DNA of 64,000 bases from UBA2386 sp046306335 (GTDB lineage: Bacteria > Planctomycetota > UBA1135 > UBA2386): positions 1 to 64,000 of the forward strand of contig JBKDXM010000033.1 of the NCBI GenBank assembly GCA_046306335.1, given 5' to 3'. Shown here one piece after another: positions 26,555-35,492 of the stretch. The notes under the pieces are model-generated. The model saw only the letters and a program-made list of their open reading frames with translations, ran no database searches and was not told the DNA's origin. Made by a program: the position numbers and the translations under genes. Every line of letters begins with the position of its first letter. Within the stretch, counting starts at the first letter, position 1.

Positions 26555-27661
26555 TCACTTCGCGGCAGCCAGCTTGCCAACCAGGCCCTTGGCGACTTCG
26601 GTCGCCGCGTCGCCGTCGTGGCCGCGGTAGTGGATGCGGCCCTCACCGTCGAGCACCACGATCGTCGGCCAGCCCTGGATCGCCCAGGCCTTGGGGATCG
26701 GACCGCGCGTGCCATCGGGTCCGGCGTGGAAGCTGCGCCAATTGAGCTGGTTGTCGGCGACCGCCTTCTTGGCGCGCGCGATGTCCTTGTCGCTGTTGAC
26801 GCCGATCAGGGCGAACGGCTTGTCCTTCATCTCATCCACGAGCGACCGCTCGTGCGGGTACATGGCCCGGCAGGGGCCTCACCAGTCGCCCCAGAAGTCG
26901 AGGAAGACCACCTTGCCGCGGTAGTCGGAGAGCTTGAAGGCGACGCCGTCGAGGTCCGTGCCCTCGATGTCCGGCGCGACGACGCCGACGCCGAACTTCT
27001 CGCGCGTGTCGATGGCCTCGCGGATGCGGTCCTTGAGGTCCGCGTTGCTGGCGAGTTCGACGATCTTGGTCAACTCGCTCTTCGCGCCCTGGTAGAGGTC
27101 CGACTCGCGGTCCGCAGTCTCGATCGTCTTCTCGTGCTTGGCGAACACCGCCCAGCCGCGCACGTCGGCATTCGCGCTCTTGGCGAACTTCTCGGCGATC
27201 GCCGGGGCCTTCTCCTCGCCGACGATGCGCGGCAAGAAGCCGATCAGGCTGCCGATCTGCGCCGTGGCCGGGTGGTCGGCGAACTTCTCGCCGAGGAGCG
27301 CCAGCGCGTCGGCCGCGCCGGCGCGGTCGGCGCCGACCGCAAGCAGGAGGAACGGCACGGCGTCGTCGCCGTCGGTCATCTCCTTGGCGGCGGCGAGCGC
27401 CTGCTTGCCGATCGCGCTGGTGTCGGGGCGCATCGGCATCGCCGGCGCCGGCTTGCCGTCTTTCTTGGCGGCTTCGGCCTCGGCCGCCATGGCCTTGACC
27501 TTCGCCATCCACTCGTCGCTCAGCTTCGTCTGCTCGGCCTGCAGCGCGGCGTACCGCTCGGCCGCGGCCGGACTCTTCGGCGTCGGCTGCGGCGGCCGCT
27601 GCTGCGCCGCGAGGGTCGCCGCGAGCAACAGCGGCAGCGCCCACTTCGTGATCGTTCGCAT
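26555..27661 (-). CDS. TlpA/thioredoxin-like protein, probable selenoprotein (TGA = Sec at residue 261)
   Basis: Two open segments lie in one frame, separated only by TGA at 26879-26881. Read through, they give 368 residues. A signal peptide (ending LAAQ) is followed by a helical region (about 30-225) and an AhpC/TSA-TlpA-type thioredoxin domain from about 226 to the end. The domain reads VVFLDFWGDW-[TGA]-GPCRAMYPHE, so the stop codon sits exactly at the first Cys of the WCGPC redox site. The rest of the fold continues normally (FALIGVNSDKD, IPKAWAIQGWPTIVVLDGEG). A perfect 7-bp hairpin with a GGUC loop starts 24 nt after the TGA, in the position of a bacterial SECIS element. Alternatives are a TGC-to-TGA error or a pseudogene. 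GGAG precedes ATG 27661. Confidence 0.85.
26837..26854 (-). promoter_or_regulatory. Candidate bacterial SECIS hairpin
   Basis: On the minus strand, CACGAGC (26854-26848) pairs perfectly with GCTCGTG (26843-26837) around a GGTC tetraloop (26847-26844). The loop lies 31 nt after the in-frame TGA at 26879-26881, within the known bacterial SECIS range. It carries the GG/GU apical bases expected for SelB recognition. The hairpin is inside coding sequence. Confidence 0.7.
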
Positions 27662-27812
27662 CGGGTCTCCGGGGGTTGGACGCGGCGCAACCTGCGCCGC
27701 GCTCCGGATCATGCCGCGCCCGCACCGCCGGCGGCACGGGCCAGCGTCCCGTTCGTGTCGCGGCGCGGGCGCAGGGCGGATCCCGCGCGTGCGGCGACGG
27801 CCGCGCCGCGGC

Positions 27813-27818
27813 TAGAGT
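27813..27818 (+). promoter_or_regulatory. Candidate -10 hexamer (TAGAGT) of the K+ channel gene
   Basis: TAGAGT ends 6 nt before ATG 27825, so the transcript would begin at or beside the start codon. Confidence 0.4.
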
Positions 27819-27824
27819 CCGGCG

Positions 27825-28652
27825 ATGACCGCGCGCGCCGCCGTGCATCGCCTGCTCGAAGCCTCGCCGCCGACGCGAGCGGCGGCCGCGTTGCGGGCAG
27901 CGCTCGCCGGCCTGATCGTGATCAACGTCGCCGCCGTCGTCGCCGACTCGGTGCGCGACGTGCACGCCGTCGCGCTGCAGTGGCTGCGCGCGATCGAGTG
28001 GGTCTCCGTCACCGTCTTCAGCGCCGAGTACCTGCTGCGGCTGTGGGTCGCGCCGGAGCAACCGCGCTTCGGCCGACCGTTCGGCCGGGTGCGCTGGGCA
28101 CTGACGCCGTCGGCGCTGGTCGACCTGCTCGCCGTGCTGCCGAGCCTGTTGGCGATGGCGTCGCTCGACCTGCGCACGCTGCGGCTCGTGCGCTTGGCGC
28201 GGCTGTTCCGCATCGCCAAGCTCGGCCGCTACAGCCTCGCCGTGCAGACGCTGTTCGCGGTGCTGCGCAGCAAGGCCGCCGACCTGCTGTCGCTGCTGTT
28301 CGTCCTCGTGATCCTGCTCGTCGTCACCTCGACGCTGATGTTCCACCTCGAGGGCGAGGCGCAGCCGAACGTCTTCACCAGCATCCCGGCGACGATGTGG
28401 TGGGGCATCGTCACGCTGACGACGATCGGCTATGGCGACATGGCGCCGGTGACCGCCGCCGGACGCGCGCTCGGCGGCGTGGTCGCCGTGCTGGGAATCG
28501 GCATGTTCGCGCTGCCGGCCGGCCTGCTCGGCGCCGCGTTCGTCGACGAACTCGGCAAGCTGCGCGCGGCGCGGCACGGCGACGGTCACGCCGCCGGTGA
28601 GCACGGCGGCGGCGCGCACTGCCCGCACTGCGGCAAGGCGCTGGAACCGTAG
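27825..28652 (+). CDS. Voltage-gated-type potassium channel with C-terminal zinc-knuckle tail
   Basis: The 275-residue product has six membrane segments. S4 carries regularly spaced arginines (LRTLRLVRLARLFRIAKLGR, about 116-135). The pore has the K+ filter TTIGYGDM (199-206), preceded by a pore helix and followed by S6 (about 216-240). The cytoplasmic tail is His/Gly-rich and ends in HCPHCGKALEP, half of a zinc-ribbon-like CxxC element; two subunits might share a metal. Length fits small bacterial Kv-type channels (Ion_trans family). It is transcribed away from the thioredoxin gene, with its own -10 hexamer right before the ATG. Gating properties are not predictable. Confidence 0.93.
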   Translation: MTARAAVHRLLEASPPTRAAAALRAALAGLIVINVAAVVADSVRDVHAVALQWLRAIEWVSVTVFSAEYLLRLWVAPEQPRFGRPFGRVRWALTPSALVDLLAVLPSLLAMASLDLRTLRLVRLARLFRIAKLGRYSLAVQTLFAVLRSKAADLLSLLFVLVILLVVTSTLMFHLEGEAQPNVFTSIPATMWWGIVTLTTIGYGDMAPVTAAGRALGGVVAVLGIGMFALPAGLLGAAFVDELGKLRAARHGDGHAAGEHGGGAHCPHCGKALEP

Positions 28653-28779
28653 CCGCCGCACGGTCGGTGACGACAGCGCCGACGATGGTGCCGAGGAACG
28701 CGGCGCGGCGCGGCGCGATCGCTGACGGCGCGCACCGCGCCGGCCGCGACCGCGCGATGGAACGCCGCCGCCGCGCCCC

Positions 28780-28785
28780 TACCAT
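28780..28785 (+). promoter_or_regulatory. Candidate -10 hexamer (TACCAT) of the NuoF-like gene
   Basis: TACCAT ends 7 nt before the GTG at 28793, the same hexamer and nearly the same spacing as before the sugar-binding protein gene at 16852. Confidence 0.4.
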
Positions 28786-28792
28786 CCGCGCC

Positions 28793-30025
28793 GTGCATCC
28801 GAACCTGCTGCTGCCCGCGCGCGCGTCGACGGGCCCTGAATCGCTCGCCGAGTACCGCGCCCGCGGCGGCTACGACGGCCTCGCGACCGCGGGTGCCCGT
28901 GGCGCGGCATGGCTGCGCGGCGAGGTCGCCACGGCGCAGCTGCGCGGCCGCGGCGGCGCGTCGTTCCCGACGGCGCGCAAGTGGGAACTGGCCGCCAACG
29001 CCGCCGGCGACGAGAAGTTCGTCGTCGGCAACGGCGGCGAGCACGAGCCCGGCAGCGACAAGGACAAGGTCCTGGTCGCGCGCCATCCGCACGCCGTGCT
29101 CGAAGGCCTGCTGCTCGCCGGCCTCGCCACCGGCGCCAGCAAGGGCTGGATCTACCTGATCGAGGACATGCACGGCCCGCGCGGTTCGATCGAGCAGGCG
29201 ATCGCCGAGGCGCAGGCCGCCGGGCTGCTGCCGTTCCCGGTCGCGGTGCACCTCGGCCCCACCACCTACGTCGCCGGCGAGGAGACCGCCGCGCTCAACG
29301 CCATCGAGGGCAAGCCGGCGAAGCCGCGCAAGAAGCCGCCGTTCCCGGGCGACGCCGGCCTGTTCGGCAAGCCGACGACGGTCAACAACGTCGAGACGCT
29401 GGCGCACGTGGCCTGGATCGCGCGCCACGGCGGCGCCGCGTTCGCCGCGATCGGCACCGCCGAGAGCAAGGGCACGCTGTTGTTCACGCTGCCCGATGGC
29501 GTGCAGCGCCCCGGCGTGCACGAAGCGCCGTTCGGCGTCACCTACCGCCAGCTGATCGAGCAGGTCGGCGGCGGCCTGCAGGACGGCCGGACGGTGCGCG
29601 GCGTGCTGCCGGCGATGTCGAGCGGCTTCCTCGGCGCGGACGCGCTCGACGTGCCGATCGCCTACGAGACGCTGCGGCCGCTCGGCAGCTCGCCGGGGTG
29701 CGGCGGCGTGCGCATCGTCGACGACCGCACCGACGTCGTCGCGCTGGCGGTCGAGATCGCCGAGTTCTTCATGCGCGAGCAGTGTGGCCAGTGCCCGCCG
29801 TGCCGCATGGAGACCAACCAGTTCGTGCACATCCTCAAGGCCGTGCAGCAGCACAAGGGCCCGGGCTACGACGACAAGGTCCGCAAGCTCGCCGAGTTCT
29901 CGCGCAAGAAGGGCTTTTGCTCGCTGATCGAGATGGCGGCCGCCCCCGTCGTCAGCGCGCTCAGCGTCTTCGCCGCCGACTTCGCGGCCGCGGCCGGTCC
30001 TGGCCAGCCGGGCGGCGCGTCGTGA
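28793..30025 (+). CDS. nuoF: NADH-quinone oxidoreductase subunit F (NuoF) homologue
   Basis: The 410-residue product (GTG start 28793; ATG 28757 possible) has the FMN/NADH-binding pattern of NuoF/HoxF: LRGRGGASFPTARKW, NGGEHEPGSDKDK, GAGEE-type TYVAGEETAALNAIEGK and KPTTVNNVETLAHV. The 4Fe-4S cluster ligands are in REQCGQCPPCRMET (CxxCxxC), with a likely fourth Cys in KKGFCSLIE. NuoF accepts NADH electrons in complex I. Here it stands alone, with no other nuo genes nearby, and its stop overlaps the start of an rRNA methyltransferase (GTGA). It may serve a complex I encoded elsewhere or another NADH-linked enzyme such as a hydrogenase-type diaphorase. Confidence 0.88.
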   Translation: MHPNLLLPARASTGPESLAEYRARGGYDGLATAGARGAAWLRGEVATAQLRGRGGASFPTARKWELAANAAGDEKFVVGNGGEHEPGSDKDKVLVARHPHAVLEGLLLAGLATGASKGWIYLIEDMHGPRGSIEQAIAEAQAAGLLPFPVAVHLGPTTYVAGEETAALNAIEGKPAKPRKKPPFPGDAGLFGKPTTVNNVETLAHVAWIARHGGAAFAAIGTAESKGTLLFTLPDGVQRPGVHEAPFGVTYRQLIEQVGGGLQDGRTVRGVLPAMSSGFLGADALDVPIAYETLRPLGSSPGCGGVRIVDDRTDVVALAVEIAEFFMREQCGQCPPCRMETNQFVHILKAVQQHKGPGYDDKVRKLAEFSRKKGFCSLIEMAAAPVVSALSVFAADFAAAAGPGQPGGAS

Positions 30026-31173
30026 GCTTCCATCGCTACTACGCGGCGTGCACGCTCGGGCTCGAGAAGGTGCTCTACGACGAACTGCGCGCGCTCGGCG
30101 CCGACAACGTCGAACAGCGCCGCGGCGCCTGCTCCTTCACCGGCGACCGCGCGATGGGCTACGCCGCGTGCCTGTGGCTGCGCTCGGCGGTGCGCGTGCA
30201 GGAGGAGCTGGTCCGCGGCCCGGCGCACGACCGCGACGAGCTGTACGCGCTCGCCCGCGAGGTCGACTGGACGCAGAGCATCACCTACCTGCAGACGCTC
30301 GCCGTCGACGGGTCGGTGCGCGACAGCTTCGCCAACGACACGCGCTTCCCGGGGCTCGTCGTCAAGGACGCCATCTGCGACCAGATGCGAGAGCGGTTCG
30401 GCAAGCGGCCCAACGTCGAGAAGGACCGCCCCGACCTGCCGGTCAAGCTCGTGCTGCAGGGCAACGAAGCGATCCTCTACCGCGAGCTCGGCGGCGCGCC
30501 GCTGCACAAGCGCGGCTACCGCGAGATCCAGCACAAGAGCCCGCTCAACGAGGCGACCGCCGCCGGCCTCTTGCTGCTGACCGGCTGGAACCGGCAGACG
30601 CCGCTGTGCGACCCGATGTGCGGCTCGGCGACGTTCCTGGTCGAGGCGGCGTGGCTGGCGACCGACCGCGCGCCCGGCCTCGGCCGCAGCTTCGCGTTCG
30701 AGCGCTGGAAGGACGTCGACGTCGACGCGTGGCGCAAGCTGTTCGACGACGCCGAAGCGCGGGCCCAGCGCGGCGCCAGCAAGCTGCCGCCGATCTGCGG
30801 CAACGACCGCCATCCTGGCGCCATCGCCATCGCGCGGCAGGCGCTGACCGCCGCGGGCCTCGCCGACCGCATCGAAGTGCACCAGGGCGACGTCGCCGAG
30901 TTCGTGCCGCCGACGCGGCCCGAGCTGGTCGTCACCAACCCGCCGTACGGCGACCGCCTGCAGAGCGACCCGGTGGCGCTGGAGCAGAGCTGGTCGGCGC
31001 TCGGCCGCTTCCTGCACACGCAGTGCCAGGGTGCTATGGCGTGGGTGCTGTGCGGCAACGCCGACGTCACGCGGCTGCTGGGCCTGCGCGCGACGGAGAA
31101 GCTGCCGGTCAAGAACGGGCCGATCGACTGCCGGTGGTTGAAGTACGAGGTCGACGAGCGGGTGCGGGAGTAG
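30022..31173 (+). CDS. THUMP-domain 23S rRNA (guanine-N2)-methyltransferase, RlmL N-half type
   Basis: The 383-residue product begins with a ferredoxin-like/THUMP region (YAACTLGLEKVLYDELRALG; about 1-165). A Rossmann methyltransferase domain follows, with the SAM site LCDPMCGSATFLVEAA and the amino-methylation motif VVTNPPYGDR. The bridge KRGYREIQHKSPLNEATAAG is typical of RlmL/YcbY. E. coli RlmL makes m2G2445 with its N-terminal half, and this protein corresponds to that half only. The GTG start overlaps the nuoF-like stop. Confident as an rRNA base methyltransferase; the exact nucleotide is inferred by homology. Confidence 0.9.
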   Translation: MSFHRYYAACTLGLEKVLYDELRALGADNVEQRRGACSFTGDRAMGYAACLWLRSAVRVQEELVRGPAHDRDELYALAREVDWTQSITYLQTLAVDGSVRDSFANDTRFPGLVVKDAICDQMRERFGKRPNVEKDRPDLPVKLVLQGNEAILYRELGGAPLHKRGYREIQHKSPLNEATAAGLLLLTGWNRQTPLCDPMCGSATFLVEAAWLATDRAPGLGRSFAFERWKDVDVDAWRKLFDDAEARAQRGASKLPPICGNDRHPGAIAIARQALTAAGLADRIEVHQGDVAEFVPPTRPELVVTNPPYGDRLQSDPVALEQSWSALGRFLHTQCQGAMAWVLCGNADVTRLLGLRATEKLPVKNGPIDCRWLKYEVDERVRE

Positions 31174-31236
31174 CGGGCGGGGCGGAGGGCGGGAAGGTCG
31201 ATGGCGACGGCGGCAACGACGGTCGCCCGAACCGCC

Positions 31237-32694
31237 TCACGGATACTCGATGTCGAGGTCTTCGCGCGTCGCCGTGGGCGTCAGCGTGCGACGCAACGCC
31301 GCGAAGTGGGCACGCGAGACGATCAACACGACAGGATCCGCCGGCGTGTCGCAACAGAACTCGGCGACGCCATCGTCGACCGCCAAACGCTGCCAGCGCG
31401 AGCGATCCTGGATCGCTTCGGGCGCGACGATGTGCACATCCGGGTCACGAATCGATCGCAGCGTCGGATCCAACCCTCGGATGCGCTCGACGTTGTTCTT
31501 GATGCGAACGGTCAGCCGATAGGGCCGACTGAACTCGCCGCGGATGACACCGAGGTCGTTGGTGCCGCGGTCCGCGGAGACCAACGTCGGCTGGATGATC
31601 CGACGAAGTCGAAGTGGATCGGACCATGGCAATAGGGCGCCGTCGCCATGCACTTGGACAGCCAGATGCGCGGAGGGCACGCCGACGTCGAAGGCGCCCT
31701 CTGCATCGGTCATGACTTGCAATATGACGCCGCCAAGCCCGATCGGCCGCTCGCCGGGCGGACAGTCCAAGTCTTGCGGATAGACCTGGACCTGCACACC
31801 CACGACCGGCTTGCCATCCTGGTCGACCACACGCGCAACGAGCCGTGCCGACTGGTCGCCGCTCACGAAGGGCGCAAGGTTGTGACGGACACCCTCCTGC
31901 ACCCGAAGCCGCACAGGCAGTGGCGACGGCGAGACCGCACGGGGCTTCGCATGCGTTGCATACGCTTTCACCGAGTAGGAACTCGGTGGAATCCCGGCGA
32001 AGGTGAACAGTCCCGAGATGTCCGTCTCGGCATCGAATGCGATCCCAACCAACCCGGTCACTTCGGACTGCAACCGGATCGAGCAACCGGCGACGGGCAC
32101 TCCGACCGCATCCACTACGACGCCGACGACGACAGCCGGAGCGAACACGCGTATCGCGACTTCGGCCCGCTTGCCGGCCTCGCACTGCACCCGCTGCGCG
32201 TAGAACCCGTCGGGGACGGCGTGCTCGGGAGGGATATCCGACTGGCGAATGGGCGCCATCAGTCCATCCGGCAGGCTCGCAGGATCCAACGTCAGCAGCC
32301 GTCTGCCCGGCGAGACTGCGACCTCCGCTGCGCCGCGCGCATCGGTCGTGGCAATGACCTCCCCGTCGGCGTGCACCCGCACACCAGCGACCGGCAAGTC
32401 GGGGGCACGGTAGACGCGCACGGCCAGGATGGCGTCGGCGGCAACGGCAGACGACGGTGTCGAGGCCGGCGTGCGTTGCACTTCTTGCCGTTCGTCGGGA
32501 GACGCCGCGACGGGAGCTTCACCATCTGCCGTGGCATGGACGGCCACCGGATGCATGGCGCCATGCGACGTGGCCGTGGATCCCTGGCCCAGGAACCACC
32601 ATGCCGCTGCGATCAGGCATGCAAGAACGAGCAGGGTAATGACGAGGGCTTTGGGCACGAGCACTTCAGAACGATAGACCGAGAGCCAAATCAT
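31237..32694 (-). CDS. Membrane-anchored protein with carboxypeptidase-regulatory-like (Ig-type) domains
   Basis: The 485-residue product has one N-terminal hydrophobic anchor (about 15-35, LVITLLVLACLIAAAWWFLG). It then has at least three beta-sandwich repeats of the CarboxypepD_reg/CnaB type: LAVRVYRAPDLPVAGVRVHA, VVGVVVDAVGVPVAGCSIRL and LVARVVDQDGKPVVGVQVQV. Each is followed by a TDxxGxFxxxV-type strand. No catalytic site is visible. Base use looks less GC-rich than neighbouring genes, which may mean weaker codon bias or acquisition. Start ATG 32694; an internal GTG (residue 12) could also begin translation. Probably an envelope protein binding other surface components; function unknown. 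Confidence 0.72.
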   Translation of the reverse strand: MIWLSVYRSEVLVPKALVITLLVLACLIAAAWWFLGQGSTATSHGAMHPVAVHATADGEAPVAASPDERQEVQRTPASTPSSAVAADAILAVRVYRAPDLPVAGVRVHADGEVIATTDARGAAEVAVSPGRRLLTLDPASLPDGLMAPIRQSDIPPEHAVPDGFYAQRVQCEAGKRAEVAIRVFAPAVVVGVVVDAVGVPVAGCSIRLQSEVTGLVGIAFDAETDISGLFTFAGIPPSSYSVKAYATHAKPRAVSPSPLPVRLRVQEGVRHNLAPFVSGDQSARLVARVVDQDGKPVVGVQVQVYPQDLDCPPGERPIGLGGVILQVMTDAEGAFDVGVPSAHLAVQVHGDGALLPWSDPLRLRRIIQPTLVSADRGTNDLGVIRGEFSRPYRLTVRIKNNVERIRGLDPTLRSIRDPDVHIVAPEAIQDRSRWQRLAVDDGVAEFCCDTPADPVVLIVSRAHFAALRRTLTPTATREDLDIEYP

Positions 32695-33085
32695 GGCGTG
32701 CCTCGTGCCGACGATTCCCGTGATTACGTCGGCTGCGGCACCTACACGGAACGCGCGCCGAGCCGGTGCGCCGATTCGCGGCTGGGGCGAAGCCGACGAC
32801 CGGAGGCGAATCGGTCGATTCGCCGAGGATCGGCGACGAGCCCCCGGACGCGAAGACGCGTGCCAGGTGGCGTGGCCTTCCGGGACGCATGTCCCCAGCT
32901 GGCCAACACCGTGTTCGCCGCGGCGGCCTCGCACCGTTCTCCCGCCACCGTGCCCGGCGCGCTGCAACATGGCGGCCGTAAGGGGGAACGCCAGTGCCGC
33001 GAAGGCGAAGTCCGGCGCCGAGCGCGGCCAGCCGGCCCTCAGGAGGATCTTGCGGAGTTCGAACGTTGCACCGTCGGACAGCGGC
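32695..33085. other. 391-bp intergenic region with a strong hairpin, no gene seen
   Basis: No open frame here looks like a gene in any reading. It holds a perfect hairpin: GGCGAATC (32805-32812) and GATTCGCC (32817-32824) around GGTC. A further CGATTCGCG occurs at 32772-32780. The hairpin may terminate the leftward transporter transcript that ends at 33086, but there is no U tract. Confidence 0.5.
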
Positions 33086-34384
33086 TTACCGACCGCCTTG
33101 GCCTTCGAGACGACGGCACGCCCGCCCCAGCCACCGCCCGAGCCACGCCCACAGCAACAGCACCGGCAGCGCTGCCGCGCACAGCCCGGCGTTGCCGAGT
33201 TGCGCGGCGCGCAGGCCTTCGCTGGCGCAGGCGCCGAGCAGGTCGCCAAAGCGCATGACCGCCGTGTCGACGACCGCCTTGGAGACGTACTTGGCCTCCG
33301 GATCGAGCGGCGTGTAGAGCACGTCGCGCGCCGGCTTGTCGAAGGCGAACTGCAGCGTCCGCCGACCCACCTCGATCGCCGCAGTGACGCCGGCGAACGG
33401 CCAGATCGCCAGCGCAGTGAGGCCGAGCAGGCTGGCGACCGGCACCGCGCACAGCGCCGCGCCAACGCCCAGGAACAGCAGCACGCGGCTGGTCGCGAAC
33501 AACTGCAGCACGAGGCAGATCGCGTTGTACCACCAGTTCGCGGTCGCCTCGAGCGCGCGGCGCGCCGACTCGTCCGGCAGTTGCGCCTTCGTCAGCGTGA
33601 TGCGCTGGAAGTAGAAAGTCGTCGCGACGACCGACGCGAGCAGCACGAACCCGGCGAGGCCGCGCAGGTACGGGTCGCGCAGGACGCGGCCGAGGCCTTG
33701 CGCGAACGAAGGCGGGTCGGCGAGCTGATGCCGGCGCGGCGCGCGGTCCATGCGACGGCACGCGCGCACGGACAACGCCCAGGCGCCGACCGCGCCCTCG
33801 ACGCCGACCGCGGCACAACACAGCAGTTGCGCGTAGCTGGCGTCCTTCAGGTGCAGCGACGCCGACGAGCCCAGCATCGCGCCCAGCGTGCCGCCGACGG
33901 CGATCAGGCCGAACAGCCGCTTGCCCTGCGCCAGCGAGAACCACTCGACCGCGTGCACCCACACCAGCGTGCTGCCGCCGACGACGAACGCCGACACCCA
34001 GGCGTAGAACACGGCATAGGCCCAGCCGCGCGCGCTGGCGAAGTCGAGTTCGCCGAGCTGCGCGCCGCCGCCGCGGTAGACGAACGCCAGCGCGACGAAG
34101 CTCGCGGCGAAGGCGTGCAGCGCATACGGCAGGAAGCGGTGCGACGGCAGGCGGCGGACCAGCGCGACGTAGGGCTGGTTGAGCAGCGTGACGAAGAGGA
34201 ACGTCAGCGTGAACAGCGGCAGCAGCCGCGCCGGGCCGAAGGCGGCGCCGACGTTCTCGCGCAGCGGCCGCAGCAGGTAGTAGCTGAACAGCACGCAGAA
34301 GCACGCCACCGCCGTCCACAGCGCCGCGCGGCGCTCGGCCGCGGTCGCGTCGTGGAGGCGCAGGAGGCGCAACAGCGGCTGCAT
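33086..34384 (-). CDS. NTP/NDP exchange-type (Tlc-like) major facilitator transporter
   Basis: The 432-residue product has about 12 hydrophobic helices. The N-terminus carries a pattern typical of the Tlc-like / MFS relatives found in planctomycetes and chlamydiae: YYLLRPLRENVG, FTLTFLFVTLLNQP, then VRRLPSHRF and WVHAVEWFSLAQGKRLFGLIAVGG. The later loop QFAFDKPARDVLYTPLDPEAKY is also characteristic. Founding members exchange ATP for ADP, but many bacterial homologues have unknown substrates, so nucleotide transport is only a possibility. Start ATG 34384 gives a short basic N-terminus. TACTCC lies 9 nt upstream (34394-34399). It is divergent from the EamA transporter. Confidence 0.82.
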   Translation of the reverse strand: MQPLLRLLRLHDATAAERRAALWTAVACFCVLFSYYLLRPLRENVGAAFGPARLLPLFTLTFLFVTLLNQPYVALVRRLPSHRFLPYALHAFAASFVALAFVYRGGGAQLGELDFASARGWAYAVFYAWVSAFVVGGSTLVWVHAVEWFSLAQGKRLFGLIAVGGTLGAMLGSSASLHLKDASYAQLLCCAAVGVEGAVGAWALSVRACRRMDRAPRRHQLADPPSFAQGLGRVLRDPYLRGLAGFVLLASVVATTFYFQRITLTKAQLPDESARRALEATANWWYNAICLVLQLFATSRVLLFLGVGAALCAVPVASLLGLTALAIWPFAGVTAAIEVGRRTLQFAFDKPARDVLYTPLDPEAKYVSKAVVDTAVMRFGDLLGACASEGLRAAQLGNAGLCAAALPVLLLWAWLGRWLGRACRRLEGQGGR

Positions 34385-34562
34385 CGGCGGAGAGGAGTAG
34401 GGGGTGGCGAGGGGTAAGGCCAGCCCACAGCCGCCGCGGAGCCGCGGCGCCCGTGCACCGCAACGCCAACATGCCACCGCGTCACCAACCCAACCCGCAT
34501 CCGCGCGCGCCCGGCGTCCGGCGATTCCCTCCGTCACCATCGTGCCCACCATTCCACCGCCC

Positions 34563-34568
34563 TATCGT
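34563..34568 (+). promoter_or_regulatory. Candidate -10 hexamer (TATCGT) of the EamA transporter gene
   Basis: TATCGT ends 12 nt before ATG 34581, predicting a leader of only a few bases. Confidence 0.3.
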
Positions 34569-34580
34569 CCCGCCCCACCG

Positions 34581-35492
34581 ATGCGCGGCCGCTACGCCCC
34601 CCACCTGATCCTGCTGTCCCTGATCGCGATCTGGAGCGCTTCGTTCGTCGTGTCGAAGGTCGCCCTGCGCGGGCTGTCGCCGAGCGGCCTCGTCGCCGCG
34701 CGCTTCTGGCTGGCCGTCGTCTGCCTGCTGCCGTTCCTCGGCCGCGATGCGCTCGCCGACCTGCGCCGGTCGATGCGGCCGGGCCTCGCCGCCGGCGTCG
34801 CGCTCGGCCTGGGCTACCTGCTGCAGATGGAAGGCATGACCGAGACCTCGGCGTCGATGGGCGGCCTGCTCGCCGGCCTGATCGTGCCGCTCGTCGCCGT
34901 CGGCGGCTTCGTGTTCTTCGGCGCGCGCCTGGGCGGCGTTTCGATCGTCGGGTTGCTGCTGGCGATCGCCGGCATGGTCGCCATCTGCTGGCCGGGCGAG
35001 AAGCAGCCGGGCGAACACCAGGACACGCTGTTCGGCATCCTGCTGCAGGTCGGCGCGTCGGCGAGCTACGCCGGGCACGTGCTGATGCTGTCGCGCTTTG
35101 GCCGCACGCAGCCGGTGGCGGCGCTGGCGTTCTGGCAGCTGCTGTTCGTCGCCGGGCTCGGCACCGGACTGGCGCTCGCGCACCACGGCGTCACGGCGGA
35201 CGGACTGGGCGTCGGCGCGCTGGCGTGGACGACGGACCTGGCGTGGTCGCTGCTGTACCTCGGCGTGTTGGCGACGGCGGTCGGCATCGGCGTGCAGAGC
35301 AAGGTGCAGCACCTGGTGCCGCAGGCGCACGTGCCGCTGCTGTTCGCGATGCAGCCGCTGTTCGCCGCCGTGTGCGGCGCGGTGCTCCAGGGCGATCGGC
35401 TGGGGATGACGCAGTTCGTGGGTGGCGGACTGATCGTGGTCGGGGTCGTAGTGACGAGCTTCGACCGGGCGGGTGGGCGAGCGGACGAGTGA
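34581..35492 (+). CDS. EamA/DMT family transporter
   Basis: The 303-residue product has ten predicted membrane helices in two repeats of five, the drug/metabolite transporter (EamA) layout. The first repeat has IWSASFVVSKVALRGLSPSG and ARFWLAVVCLLPFLG. The second has QSKVQHLVPQAHVPLLFAMQ, FAAVCGAVLQGD and FVGGGLIVVGVVV. Such proteins export amino acids, nucleotides or drugs, but the substrate cannot be read from sequence. ATG 34581 is chosen because it directly precedes the first helix. The intergenic region shared with the divergent Tlc-like gene is about 200 bp. Confidence 0.88.
   Translation: MRGRYAPHLILLSLIAIWSASFVVSKVALRGLSPSGLVAARFWLAVVCLLPFLGRDALADLRRSMRPGLAAGVALGLGYLLQMEGMTETSASMGGLLAGLIVPLVAVGGFVFFGARLGGVSIVGLLLAIAGMVAICWPGEKQPGEHQDTLFGILLQVGASASYAGHVLMLSRFGRTQPVAALAFWQLLFVAGLGTGLALAHHGVTADGLGVGALAWTTDLAWSLLYLGVLATAVGIGVQSKVQHLVPQAHVPLLFAMQPLFAAVCGAVLQGDRLGMTQFVGGGLIVVGVVVTSFDRAGGRADE

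Noticed and set aside
26555..26863. A separate 102-residue thioredoxin-like gene beginning at MYPHERS
   Set aside because: It lacks its own start signals and begins mid-fold. It is in frame with the upstream segment across a single TGA at the active-site Cys position, so one selenoprotein gene explains both.
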